Assembly (NCBI GenBank): GCA_002709705.1
Contig: PAQE01000008.1
Coordinates: forward strand, 4,380 to 56,940
DNA from: Methanobacteriota archaeon
GTDB taxonomy: Archaea; Thermoplasmatota; Poseidoniia; Poseidoniales; Poseidoniaceae
Direction: 5' to 3'
Length of the DNA stretch: 52,561 nt
This document shows, piece by piece, positions 33,519 through 42,559 of the stretch. The notes beneath the pieces are model-generated. The model saw only the letters and a program-made list of their open reading frames with translations, had not been told where the DNA came from and did not search any database. Position 1 is the stretch's first letter. The number at the start of each line of letters is the position of its first letter. A program made the translations under genes and the position numbers.

Positions 33519-33525
33519 TCCGGCC

Positions 33526-33534
33526 TAATATTTA
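33526..33534 (+). promoter_or_regulatory. TATA box for the 143-aa membrane protein
   Basis: The sequence taatattta lies 26-34 nt before the ATG at 33560. No Shine-Dalgarno is present. Confidence 0.5.
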
Positions 33535-33559
33535 TCATTAGTTTTGTTTAGTCAATCTC

Positions 33560-33991
33560 ATGAAAGATTTCTTTCAAAGTATAGATTTCGAGAATCAAAA
33601 TACATATCTCAAAATAATCTTATTCATCTTGATTGCCAATATAATCGGAACAAATATTTTCATTCCAGATTTTTTTACGTTTGAATTTGCATGGCGAATA
33701 TGGACTTGGAGTTTACTTGCAGACATAGTTTTCATCAGTACAATGACCGCCTGCTTGCTAATTCCTCTAGAAATGCATTCACGAAGTGATTCTTCAATGC
33801 GAACCCCAATTTACGGAATAATTTCCGGTATGATGGTTTACTTAGGATATATGGCGAGTTGGTTTTTTGTTTGTCTGTTTTCAAATGAATGGACTATGGA
33901 TGATTACGAATGGGTGTTCCATGGCTACTGGGGAGCCATAGCATGTATGCTTACATCAATGGTCATAATGAGCGCTAGTAATACAAATTAA
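33560..33991 (+). CDS. Four-helix membrane protein, function unknown
   Basis: A 143-residue protein with four hydrophobic helices at about 18-36, 45-68, 85-108 and 122-139, separated by short acidic or basic loops. A Trp/Tyr-rich segment (NEWTMDDYEWVFHGYWGA) precedes the last helix. No recognised family and no catalytic motif. It has its own TATA box. Its stop directly abuts the 3' end of the convergent RNase P RNA gene (33993). Confidence 0.65.
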   Translation: MKDFFQSIDFENQNTYLKIILFILIANIIGTNIFIPDFFTFEFAWRIWTWSLLADIVFISTMTACLLIPLEMHSRSDSSMRTPIYGIISGMMVYLGYMASWFFVCLFSNEWTMDDYEWVFHGYWGAIACMLTSMVIMSASNTN

Positions 33992-33992
33992 A

Positions 33993-34297
33993 TGGAGAAT
34001 GCAGGGAGTAAGCCCCTTTCTGTTACCTTTCGGCGACTGCATTCAACTTAGCATCCTACCTGTCCCTGTGCGTGCAACATTAACGGGACTGTTTGGACTT
34101 GCTCCAGCGGGGTTGCTCGTCTCATCGACAATATGGCAATCTCGTCCTTTCGGATTCATCGTACACACCACTCATCGTTCGTTTCTGCACCATTGACCGA
34201 CCCATTTCTGTGTCTCGACTTGTGTCGACCGCCTGCACTATGGAGAGGGGACTTTCCTCAGACTCGAAGTCTGTCAGCAGTCCTCCTGCATCCTCCA
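33993..34297 (-). ncRNA. rnpB: RNase P RNA
   Basis: The catalytic RNA that removes tRNA 5' leaders. On the minus strand the conserved CR-I/P4 5' strand reads gaggaaagtccc (about 34247-34258) and the partner CR-V 3' strand reads acagaaaggggctta (34008-34022), the two halves of the universal P4 pseudoknot helix. The ends form a 13-bp P1 helix: tggaggatgcagg (34285-34297) pairs with cctgcattctcca (33993-34005) with one G-U. The ~305-nt length is right for a type A archaeal RNA. It fills the otherwise gene-free stretch between the four-helix membrane protein and the giant surface protein; short open frames within it are not genes. Confidence 0.9.
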
Positions 34298-34338
34298 CGC
34301 TACCGTGAAGCCTTTCACATTTCAATCCATTGCATGCA

Positions 34339-37300
34339 TCAAGCGAACTCGCTATCCTCAAAATCATCTTCTCTAGGCTTCTTTCCGGACATCACTAAGA
34401 ATCCTAACAATCCAATCATTACGAACGTGATTACTGCAAATCCTGTAAGCATGGCCCCACTAGCACCTTCTAGACTTTCTATAACATATGTAGAGTCGCC
34501 ACTCTCAACCTGTATAGGATTAGTTCTTGCAAACTTACCATCTGGTGTTGAAATCTCGATCCAAGATGCACCTTCATCCTCAGGAACCCATTTTGCTTCA
34601 AAAGAGGTAAATGAATTTGCAGGAACCTCGATATTTACGATTTCAATAAGCCTTCGATTGTCTCCATCTTCAATCACTTCAACTCGAACACTTGTCAAGC
34701 CATCCACTTGGCCATCATTGTACACAGTTACATTGACCAAAATAGCATCACCTGTTTTGGGATATTCGCTTTCAATCACAATTCCATCTGATTCCAAACG
34801 AAGGTCTGCATCACGGTTTGCTAATTGTAAAATCGCCAAAGGAGATGAACGGCTATTGAATTGCGAAACAATCTGCTGACCAGCCAAATCTTCTCCTTCA
34901 ATCCATACCCAAAGATCCCAAGAGTTCTGTCTACTGACCTCTGGTACTATCGAATCGACATCTAAGGTTGCAGACAAAGGTATTGAGTTCCCTGCCCCAG
35001 TTCCAGCTATGAGTTCCATACTGACATTTCCGCCAAGAAGTGCTAATTCTGGGATAGCCATTCCATGTGGAACTATGAGCCAATTCATTTGTAATGAATC
35101 TAGATTGAGACCTTCAGTTTCATTGACCATCACTTCAAATCTCAAATTTTCCCAATCTCTTTCCTGGACTAAATCAAGAGGATCTGGTGACAACAATTGT
35201 AGAACTCGTGGCTGATTGCTATCAACAACCATCCAAGCTACAATTTGCTCCGTATCCGTTCGATCAATTGCGCCAGTAGGTAAATTGATCAAATCTAATT
35301 TGATTGGATGAATACCGGTTGAGTTAGGTGCAACTAAAGTCAAATTAACTATCCCATTTTGTGATAAACCAAATTGTTCCATACCATCTATTGATGCCGA
35401 TACATCGACAATTGTATTGACTAATTGACCGCCTTTAGTCCAGATAATATCAGCATTTAGGACACTAGTCTGACCAGGGGCCACAAATGCCGATGACTGG
35501 ATGAATCCTGCTGTGTTCAAGTCGATTTCCATTTCGCTAGAATATCTCCAGTTTGAATCAAGTTCGCTTCGATGCGATTGTCCTGAATCATCGCTTGCAG
35601 TTATCCTAATGCTTCTTTCTAAAGATGAATCAGGGTTGAAATCCCATTCAAATGACATGACAACTTCTAGTGTAAACATTGGGTCAAAATGATGTGAATC
35701 ACCTACTATGAAACAATCTTCAACCACAATTGAAGAAGTTGTCGAGGAACAACCCGATTGTGAATTCCAATCAATAACAAGATTTTCATTTGAATCAGAT
35801 GAAAGGTCAATCGATACCGATTCTATATCTCCATAACCATTGACATCTCTAATCGGAATTTGCATACTGTAATTCTGACCAGGGTGTAACCAATTATCAT
35901 CATGAGTCCAGCCAAGTCCATCTTCCAAAATCACCGGAGCCCCGTCCGGACCAAAACTGATGATAAACATTGGATTCTCTTCAGTACCAGAATCTGGTAA
36001 TGAATGGCCTGCAGGGTCGAATACTTCCAGCCAACCAGACATTGAATCCCCTAATTCAGCATCGCTGATATCAATAATAGTAGAATATACTCCTTGAAAA
36101 CCATTCATATTTGCGGGTTGGTCTAATTGTATAGTTCGTTCACCTTGCCATGAAGTTTCTACATGCAAGAGAGAGTGTCGTGGCAGCACCGGTCTATCAC
36201 CTATCTCGAAAATTAGTTCAAGTGGCATATCGGTACTTCTATGGTCTAGTGGAGCTACATTTGTGGAAATCAAAACAGGTGCTAAATCATCAATCAAGAA
36301 GGTGGCGTTCTTCGGCACCTTCCAGTTTATATTTTGACCATATAATCCGCTTACGCCCACTTGTAAATCAACCTGCGATGCTAATTGATTAGGAGTGAAC
36401 ATTAGTGTTGCAACACCATTGGTTAGCGATTGAGTAGTATCAGTAAGTGCTCCATCCACATACAAGGCTACGCTGAATGTTGAAGAACGTGGCGAGTCTT
36501 CCAAATCTTCGAATGCTAACTCTACCTCAACAATACCTGGATTGGCAGGATCAAAGTATAACGCATCCCAAGATGACTCTGCCCCATTTGCGAAAGACAA
36601 ATGCCAATCTACAACATCTACATCTTGCTCTACACCCATGGACCACCCTGAACCAAATCTAATCTGATTTGGTTGTGATGCAGGACCATTCATATCGATT
36701 GAACTAGAAGCAATCAAAGCAGCTTCATCAGGCCATATTGAAGAAATCTGAATCCTGTGGAAGAACTCAACCGCAGAATTACTGAATTGATAGGAAAAGT
36801 CGTCAATAATAATCCCCTGGTCTGCAGTACAACTGTTGCTGACTGTTGAACAATGAACTGAACGAGTCCATTCACTTCCTCCTAAAGTGAAAACTGAAGA
36901 CCATCCTTCGTTGTTAAATTGAGTTGCCGCATCGCTAATTCCAATATTTGATAGATCAAAGGTACTGTTGAATTCATACCAATCATTACCAGCAACTAAA
37001 GTGTCAGTTTGATTTGTCATTGACATTCCTGTCGGAAGTGGCGAACCTAGTGTTTGTAACCCGTAATCCCAGATTAGTAATCTTCCGGGATTTGTCATTA
37101 CAACAGGGATTGGAACTTCTTTCATCCCATTAGAGGGAGATATTTGTGATAACTGTGAATTTATTGCTGCAATAATTGGTAATGCTGAATCACCCTCAAT
37201 GTGAGCATCATATCGATATGGAACCGACAGCCCAGAAACCTGTAAGGTGCCACCCGTGCTTGAAGAAACTGAAACTTCAATCTTGTGAGCATCCAATTCC

Positions 37301-39153
37301 CCAATTATGTTCAGTTCTGCAGTTCTAGAGTCCATTTCGGAAACTAAATCTTGCATTTGACTGTCGCTAAGCATTACTCTTGCAGAGTTTTCAACGAATC
37401 CTAAAGATTCAGAAAAAATGTCATTTCCACCAACAGAGAATGTGACTTCAACATCATTCAGTGGCGCTCCTATTGCAGTAAATGCCATCATCATATTTCC
37501 TGTTGAATCATAGGAAGGGTGCGAGTGTCCTGTTCTGATTGGATAATACAAAGAAGTAAGATCTGATCCAGATGGAGCAATCGATAATTCCACACTCTTT
37601 TCACCATTTTCGAATACATCTTGTAATCCCCAGCCACCAATCATTTCATTCGAAAATGACCATTCACTTACACCATCTAATCCAATGTCAATTCTTGCAT
37701 CTAAAGGTGAGGATTGACGATGAAGATCGATATTAATGGAATCTATAGAATAACTGCCGGTGCCACTCCACCTAAGGTTTAGATTAGTACTAGGAGAATC
37801 CATCTGCAATTTGCCATCAGTAGGAATTGAAGTCCATCCTGATGTTGAGCAAGAACTAGAATCGATAAAACAAGCCTCGAAATTACCACTACCTGTTCCA
37901 GTCCACGACATATCGATTGCACTAAACGGATGAGTTAGTCTCCACTCTGGAGAATACAACATCCCATTACCAGAAACTTGACCATTACTATGAGATGAAA
38001 ATCCTGACCAACCATTCGTAGTTGGATTATTTGTAAATGATTCAATTATCCCCCCACCTAATTTAATGGAATGAATGATTGGCGATTCACTAACTGATTC
38101 CATTTGGATTTTTAGTTGCACTTGAGGATGCTTCTTGAAATCGATAATAGACAAATCAGCTTGTAATTCTTCAAGTTCAGAAAAACCAGGAATAATACTG
38201 GAATCATTTGCATCAATTAGACTCCATCGCATTATCGCCCCTTGAGGTATTGTGGCATCAATCGCCATCAACCCATGCTGCATTTCCATTTTTCCAGTTG
38301 CTCCTGGTCCGAAAGCTTGACTGGTCCAATTTGCCGAACCAGTTCCCGTATTTCCTCTAGGTTCGATTACTACGTCATCTACATTCCATCCAGTGTAGGT
38401 AACAGATCCATCAGTAGTCCCCAAACCAAACCTTACTTGGAATGCGGAATTACCTGTTATGTAATTACTGATATCATAGCTAACTTGAGTGTAAGAACCA
38501 TCATTTGTTGTCCCATAAGGATTAGAATAGACATTTGTCCATCCGCCGCTGTTTGTCTTTACCGATACGTATGCTCTGTCATAAGAAGAGGATTCAACAC
38601 CTAACCTCTTCCAGAATTTTAGATCCCATGTACCAGAACAAGATGTGCAATCAATAGTTGGAGAAGTAGCCCAATATGGGCCACCCATGTAATTAGGATA
38701 ATTCCCGTTGTAAGTGTAAATTGCAGAAGTTCCTGAATGAACACCGTTAACAGAACCTAATGTTGAGTCATAACCGTGGGCCCAACCTCCTGCAGAATTC
38801 AAGGTCCAGCCTTGGACTGAACCTTCAAAATCCCATTCATGGGACATCGGCAGAATCCTCAAACCAGTTAGATTGTAATTGATTCCATCCATTGAATCCC
38901 CATTCATCCAATCTGCCTTGTCATCTAGTGTAACAACATCATTAATTGGCCAAGGTTTTTCGAAAACTTTCACGTCAAAATCTGTGACTATTTCGCCATC
39001 TGGCACCTCAATAGTAAATTGGTCTGACATTCCATTTGGCCCCAGCCCAATTACGACATCCACATTCCGATTGGGGTTAGCATTCACCATCGGTAAACAT
39101 GACATTCCACAGAACATTAACACCAAAAATAGTGCCAATTTCTGTCTCGCCAT
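34339..39153 (-). CDS. Giant (~1600 aa) anchored surface protein with MAM-like and CARDB-type domains
   Basis: A 1604-residue exported protein starting with a signal peptide (MARQKLALFLVLMFCGM to about residue 25); the frame also has an ATG at 39186 that would add 11 residues. An early module, about residues 95-250, runs from EWDFEGSVQGWTLNSAGG to VTYTGWNVDDVVIEPRG, a MAM/concanavalin-like jelly-roll pattern with a Cys pair (IDCTSCSGTW). The long middle is beta-rich with many Asp/Ser/Asn turns. Near the end a CARDB-like domain (VNVTVYNDGQVDGLTSVRV) precedes one membrane helix (FAVITFVMIGLLGFLVM) and the tail SGKKPREDDFEDSEFA. It is likely a cell-surface or adhesion protein. It differs in domain order from the Kelch protein but shares the CARDB-helix end. 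Confidence 0.83.
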   Translation of the reverse strand: MARQKLALFLVLMFCGMSCLPMVNANPNRNVDVVIGLGPNGMSDQFTIEVPDGEIVTDFDVKVFEKPWPINDVVTLDDKADWMNGDSMDGINYNLTGLRILPMSHEWDFEGSVQGWTLNSAGGWAHGYDSTLGSVNGVHSGTSAIYTYNGNYPNYMGGPYWATSPTIDCTSCSGTWDLKFWKRLGVESSSYDRAYVSVKTNSGGWTNVYSNPYGTTNDGSYTQVSYDISNYITGNSAFQVRFGLGTTDGSVTYTGWNVDDVVIEPRGNTGTGSANWTSQAFGPGATGKMEMQHGLMAIDATIPQGAIMRWSLIDANDSSIIPGFSELEELQADLSIIDFKKHPQVQLKIQMESVSESPIIHSIKLGGGIIESFTNNPTTNGWSGFSSHSNGQVSGNGMLYSPEWRLTHPFSAIDMSWTGTGSGNFEACFIDSSSCSTSGWTSIPTDGKLQMDSPSTNLNLRWSGTGSYSIDSINIDLHRQSSPLDARIDIGLDGVSEWSFSNEMIGGWGLQDVFENGEKSVELSIAPSGSDLTSLYYPIRTGHSHPSYDSTGNMMMAFTAIGAPLNDVEVTFSVGGNDIFSESLGFVENSARVMLSDSQMQDLVSEMDSRTAELNIIGELDAHKIEVSVSSSTGGTLQVSGLSVPYRYDAHIEGDSALPIIAAINSQLSQISPSNGMKEVPIPVVMTNPGRLLIWDYGLQTLGSPLPTGMSMTNQTDTLVAGNDWYEFNSTFDLSNIGISDAATQFNNEGWSSVFTLGGSEWTRSVHCSTVSNSCTADQGIIIDDFSYQFSNSAVEFFHRIQISSIWPDEAALIASSSIDMNGPASQPNQIRFGSGWSMGVEQDVDVVDWHLSFANGAESSWDALYFDPANPGIVEVELAFEDLEDSPRSSTFSVALYVDGALTDTTQSLTNGVATLMFTPNQLASQVDLQVGVSGLYGQNINWKVPKNATFLIDDLAPVLISTNVAPLDHRSTDMPLELIFEIGDRPVLPRHSLLHVETSWQGERTIQLDQPANMNGFQGVYSTIIDISDAELGDSMSGWLEVFDPAGHSLPDSGTEENPMFIISFGPDGAPVILEDGLGWTHDDNWLHPGQNYSMQIPIRDVNGYGDIESVSIDLSSDSNENLVIDWNSQSGCSSTTSSIVVEDCFIVGDSHHFDPMFTLEVVMSFEWDFNPDSSLERSIRITASDDSGQSHRSELDSNWRYSSEMEIDLNTAGFIQSSAFVAPGQTSVLNADIIWTKGGQLVNTIVDVSASIDGMEQFGLSQNGIVNLTLVAPNSTGIHPIKLDLINLPTGAIDRTDTEQIVAWMVVDSNQPRVLQLLSPDPLDLVQERDWENLRFEVMVNETEGLNLDSLQMNWLIVPHGMAIPELALLGGNVSMELIAGTGAGNSIPLSATLDVDSIVPEVSRQNSWDLWVWIEGEDLAGQQIVSQFNSRSSPLAILQLANRDADLRLESDGIVIESEYPKTGDAILVNVTVYNDGQVDGLTSVRVEVIEDGDNRRLIEIVNIEVPANSFTSFEAKWVPEDEGASWIEISTPDGKFARTNPIQVESGDSTYVIESLEGASGAMLTGFAVITFVMIGLLGFLVMSGKKPREDDFEDSEFA

Positions 39154-39229
39154 GCCTATGGCATGAACTCTAAGCACTTCAGACATTCGCCTTCACATTG
39201 CTTATTGACTCCTGGCTACTGGAGAGTTC

Positions 39230-39931
39230 ATGGCGGATGTTGAAGAACTGAAACGCAAGGCAGGAATCGAAGCTTGCAAATTTGTAAAATCCGGCATGAA
39301 AGTCGGATTAGGTACCGGTTCAACCGTGAAACACACGGTTGTCGAACTTGGTAGAAGAATGGCTGATGAAGGTTTAGAAATAGTTGGCGTACCTACTAGT
39401 CTTGCAACTGAAAAACTAGCTAAGGAAGTTGGAATTAAGTTAGTGGAATTATCTGAAATTGACGGCCTGGATATAGTGATAGATGGAGCGGATGAATATG
39501 ATCCCAATTTCCAGTTAATTAAGGGCGGGGGAGCAGCTTTGTTGCGAGAAAAAATTGTTGCCCAAGAAAGTTCTGCGATGGTTGTTGTTGCTGATGACAG
39601 AAAAAGAGTAGAAACACTCGGAGCATTTCCTTTGCCGATCGAAGTTACACCATTTTCTCATGAAGCGACAGTAAGAGCCCTAAGCAGACTCCTGGACTGT
39701 AGGGTAAATATCAGAATGGCGGGAGATGGCCCAGTAATCACCGATAATGGAAACATGATTGCTGATGCTCACACTGGCCTGAAAATCGTAGACCCAGTTT
39801 CTGCAGAAGCTGACATTTTGCTAATTGCAGGAGTTGTGCAAGTGGGATTATTCAACAATATGTGTGACGCAGTTGTTCTTGCTGGAACAAATGGCGTAGA
39901 GACTGTAATCAATCCAAATGGAAGATTGTGA
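39230..39931 (+). CDS. rpiA: Ribose-5-phosphate isomerase A
   Basis: RpiA interconverts ribose 5-phosphate and ribulose 5-phosphate, feeding nucleotide synthesis. The 233-residue enzyme carries VGLGTGSTVKH (phosphate loop), IDGADEYDPN (catalytic Asp residues) and LIKGGGAALLREKIVA (catalytic Lys/Glu region). The length is standard. An AT-rich element (cttattgac, 39201-39209) lies 26 nt upstream of the ATG. It diverges from the giant surface protein and converges with the tRNA-Lys gene. Confidence 0.95.
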   Translation: MADVEELKRKAGIEACKFVKSGMKVGLGTGSTVKHTVVELGRRMADEGLEIVGVPTSLATEKLAKEVGIKLVELSEIDGLDIVIDGADEYDPNFQLIKGGGAALLREKIVAQESSAMVVVADDRKRVETLGAFPLPIEVTPFSHEATVRALSRLLDCRVNIRMAGDGPVITDNGNMIADAHTGLKIVDPVSAEADILLIAGVVQVGLFNNMCDAVVLAGTNGVETVINPNGRL

Positions 39932-39939
39932 GAATGATT

Positions 39940-40016
39940 TGGCGGGCCTGACGGGGTTCGAACCCGCGGCCGATGGATTAAGAGTCCATCGCTCTACCTG
40001 ACTAAGCTACAGGCCC
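39940..40016 (-). tRNA. tRNA-Lys (CTT)
   Basis: A complete cloverleaf on the minus strand. The acceptor GGGCCTG pairs with CAGGCCC, the anticodon stem ATGGA/TCCAT encloses loop CTCTTAA with anticodon CTT, and the T arm is GCGGG-TTCGAAC-CCCGT. Discriminator G is followed by an encoded CCA (39940-39942). No intron. Confidence 0.95.
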
Positions 40017-40083
40017 AACCGTCCCTCCTGTAAGTCGTATTTAATCTAATCCGATTTGAAATAGTAGCTGAGGATGAATGTTG

Positions 40084-40986
40084 TTATTTGACAAAAATTG
40101 TACCACTATCTCCACGCAATGCTTTGATGGCTTCACCCGGCTGACAGATAATGGATTTAACATCCTCAAGAGTTTCAACAACTTCAATCGCAGATGCAAC
40201 TTTTGGACCCATGGAACCAGCAGGAAATTCTTCATTTGCAAGATGGATTCTGGCCTGCTCAACCGTCATCGTGTGATGCTTCTGCTCGCTTGGAGTGCCA
40301 AAACCAGTTCTTACAGCATCAATTGCAGTAGAGATTATCAACGCATCTACCTGCATCTCAATTGCTAAAAGCGCACTAAGACGGTCTTTGTCTATCACTG
40401 CAGGAACTCCAACATAATGTCCGTCCCTGTGAATAACTGGAATCCCTCCACCCCCACAACAAATCACTATCGCATTTTTTTCTATGAGCGACTGAATAAT
40501 TTCTAGGTCAAGTATCTCTTTGGGCGCAGGAGAGGCAACGACTCTACGTGGACCATTGATAGTCTCTGCAATATCCCAATCTTCGGACATAACTTGCTCG
40601 TTTGTCAAAATTGGCCCTACTGGTTTTGTTGGAAACTGAAATCCTGAATCTTTAGGGTCGACTTCTACGCGAGTTAGTATTACCGAAGTCTTTTCTGGAC
40701 GATTCCTTCTGCTTAAAATCGAATCGAGATTGATTGAAAGCGTATGGCCAATCATTCCTTGAGTTGCTGCCACCCAATCATCCATAGGCTGTGAAGAATC
40801 CAAGGCCATCAAATGTCCGACTTGTGGCCCATTGCCATGAGTGAGAATTACTCTCCATCCAGCCTCCAATAGATCGATGACGTCACTCATTACTTTCGCT
40901 AGAACCAAGGCAGATTCCTTTTCTCCCGCACCCGTGGGAGAAGATAGAGCATTACCTCCAATAGCATAGACTACAGTCCGCGTCAC
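40084..40986 (-). CDS. arcC: Carbamate kinase
   Basis: Carbamate kinase reversibly makes ATP and carbamate from carbamoyl phosphate and ADP. Family motifs are intact: AIGGNALSSP at the N-terminus, ILTHGNGPQVGHLM, ICCGGGGIPVI, VIDKDRLSALLA and the C-terminal GSMGPKVASAIEV. The GTG at 40986 gives the usual N-terminus (TRTVVYAIGGNAL) and fits a TATA box about 43 nt upstream with a short leader; an in-frame ATG at 41016 would add 10 residues. No arginine deiminase or ornithine transcarbamylase gene is nearby, so the carbamoyl phosphate source is unclear. Confidence 0.9.
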   Translation of the reverse strand: MTRTVVYAIGGNALSSPTGAGEKESALVLAKVMSDVIDLLEAGWRVILTHGNGPQVGHLMALDSSQPMDDWVAATQGMIGHTLSINLDSILSRRNRPEKTSVILTRVEVDPKDSGFQFPTKPVGPILTNEQVMSEDWDIAETINGPRRVVASPAPKEILDLEIIQSLIEKNAIVICCGGGGIPVIHRDGHYVGVPAVIDKDRLSALLAIEMQVDALIISTAIDAVRTGFGTPSEQKHHTMTVEQARIHLANEEFPAGSMGPKVASAIEVVETLEDVKSIICQPGEAIKALRGDSGTIFVK

Positions 40987-41023
40987 AGTAATGAATCTGA
41001 CACGGTATGGTTTCATGCTTTCC

Positions 41024-41033
41024 CAATATAGTG
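41024..41033 (-). promoter_or_regulatory. TATA box for carbamate kinase
   Basis: Minus-strand acactatatt lies about 43 nt upstream of the GTG at 40986 and only about 13 nt upstream of the ATG at 41016. With archaeal spacing the transcript would begin near 41002, after that ATG, which favours the GTG start. Confidence 0.45.
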
Positions 41034-41106
41034 TCAATCAGATTGTAATTTCAATGCATATTTTTGTTGGTGAAAACCTCAATACTTAGACTGTGCAGGG
41101 GAAAAC

Positions 41107-42507
41107 ATGGTCGGAGAAGTTTCACCGGATGGCAACTTTGTCTGGAATGGAGAAGAATGGATACCTAAACAAGAGTATAATGCGAATCAAACGCCTGAAA
41201 ATGCGAATCAAACGCCTGACAATGTGTTCCAATTAGGTGAACAAGAATTGGCAGGAAATGTTGGTTGGGAGCCAGTCACAGAAAAATCGAGTGAAGGCGG
41301 AAAAGGGAAAATGATTGCAATGAGCATTGTTGGGATGCTGATTTTATCTGCATTAGGATGGGTATTGTACGCATTCGTAATCGACCCCATGCTATTCCCA
41401 GACCCTTACTCAAAAACAAAATTCGTTTCCGTGGTAGACGACCATCCTACTCCTGATGAAGTGATTTCAGGTGATGTTGGGCCGTGGGCTTGTCTTGTTG
41501 AAATGGAAATCAAAGAAGATGAGATGACACTGAGAACAAACTTCGACATTTATGCCTCGGATAATAGTGCTAGGTCATATTCGAAAATAAGCTTCGGTTT
41601 CTTTGGCTCTTTCGAAAGTGAGGTATGGATTGATGAAGACCAGATTGCGTGGAAAATAGATGACAGCGAAAGTGTGACAAAAAAGAAAGTTGCAATCTCT
41701 GGGCTTGAAACAAGTCCTGCGGAAGAGATTTTGTATAACTCCTCTTCACCTGTAGAATTGTGCTTCATCCATCATGACATTGTAGAGAGCATGGAGGAAA
41801 ATCCATCACAAAAATTCTCCTCTGAGAAGGAACGCTTCCCTGATGAAGAAGGCGTTAGGGCGGTTAAAGTTGAAACAATGATGGAAATTGAAGGCGAAGA
41901 TGGTGATATGAATATCGCCGTATACTTCGATGATGATGAAAATATCCTAGGTGCTAAAATTTCTAACTCATCATTCGACTGTTTGATCACTTACTCGGAT
42001 GATTCATTCTCAAAACCTGGTTGGGTAAATACTGCTGATTCAGATGCGCCAATGTTAGTAGACCTCGGTTTCAATGAGATTTGGAGCACTGGGCACAATT
42101 CAATGGTTAATTCTCAATACAATGCAACTTATTCAATGGATGGTGCAAAAGTCGTAATTTATGATACTGAATACGATGACTACGGTAATGAAACAAAAGT
42201 AACCCAATACGAAGTTTCAATTCAAGATGCACTGGATGAAGGAGCACTCATTCAACCTACGAACTGGAATAATGAACCTGTGAATTGTACTCTAAGTTAT
42301 ACCGACAGCGATTCCGACGGACTCATTTCCACCGGCGACACAGTATCTGTTGATTGTGAAGAGGATGTTCTGAATGGAATGTACTTAGGAATAGCCGATG
42401 AGAATGGAGTTGCTGAACAGGTTAGTATGGATGTCCCTTGGTTATCTCCAATATTCACAATAATCGCGCTTCTAGGAGCTGCAATGTTAGTTTCGCGAAG
42501 AGATTAG
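41107..42507 (+). CDS. Exported protein with N-terminal W-hairpin motif, internal anchor and C-terminal CTERM-like sorting tail
   Basis: A 466-residue protein. The N-terminal cytosolic piece has the short motif DGNFVWNGEEWIPK (G-x-x-x-W-x-G-x-x-W-x-P hairpin, DUF2510-like), then a linker with a tandem NANQTPE repeat, a membrane helix at about 62-84 (MIAMSIVGMLILSALGWVLY) and a large acidic extracytoplasmic domain. The end is VPWLSPIFTIIALLGAAML followed by VSRRD: a short motif, a hydrophobic helix and an Arg cluster at the extreme C-terminus, the tripartite layout recognised by archaeosortases. No enzymatic motif. Presumably it is processed at the C-terminus by the archaeosortase at 9872-10819 (inference). 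Confidence 0.72.
   Translation: MVGEVSPDGNFVWNGEEWIPKQEYNANQTPENANQTPDNVFQLGEQELAGNVGWEPVTEKSSEGGKGKMIAMSIVGMLILSALGWVLYAFVIDPMLFPDPYSKTKFVSVVDDHPTPDEVISGDVGPWACLVEMEIKEDEMTLRTNFDIYASDNSARSYSKISFGFFGSFESEVWIDEDQIAWKIDDSESVTKKKVAISGLETSPAEEILYNSSSPVELCFIHHDIVESMEENPSQKFSSEKERFPDEEGVRAVKVETMMEIEGEDGDMNIAVYFDDDENILGAKISNSSFDCLITYSDDSFSKPGWVNTADSDAPMLVDLGFNEIWSTGHNSMVNSQYNATYSMDGAKVVIYDTEYDDYGNETKVTQYEVSIQDALDEGALIQPTNWNNEPVNCTLSYTDSDSDGLISTGDTVSVDCEEDVLNGMYLGIADENGVAEQVSMDVPWLSPIFTIIALLGAAMLVSRRD
41179..41219 (+). repeat. Two tandem 20-bp identical direct repeats (period 21)
   Basis: The 20-mer aatgcgaatcaaacgcctga occurs at 41179-41198 and 41200-41219. It encodes the repeated linker NANQTPE/NANQTPD and is prone to slippage in multiples of seven codons. 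Confidence 0.85.
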
Positions 42508-42559
42508 AACTGCTTCTAACAAGCGTGTGATTCAAGCATAATGCCTTTCACGGAGTACC

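Noticed and set aside
34093-34367. Open reading frames on both strands
   Set aside because: They lie on or across the RNase P RNA and show no protein-like pattern.
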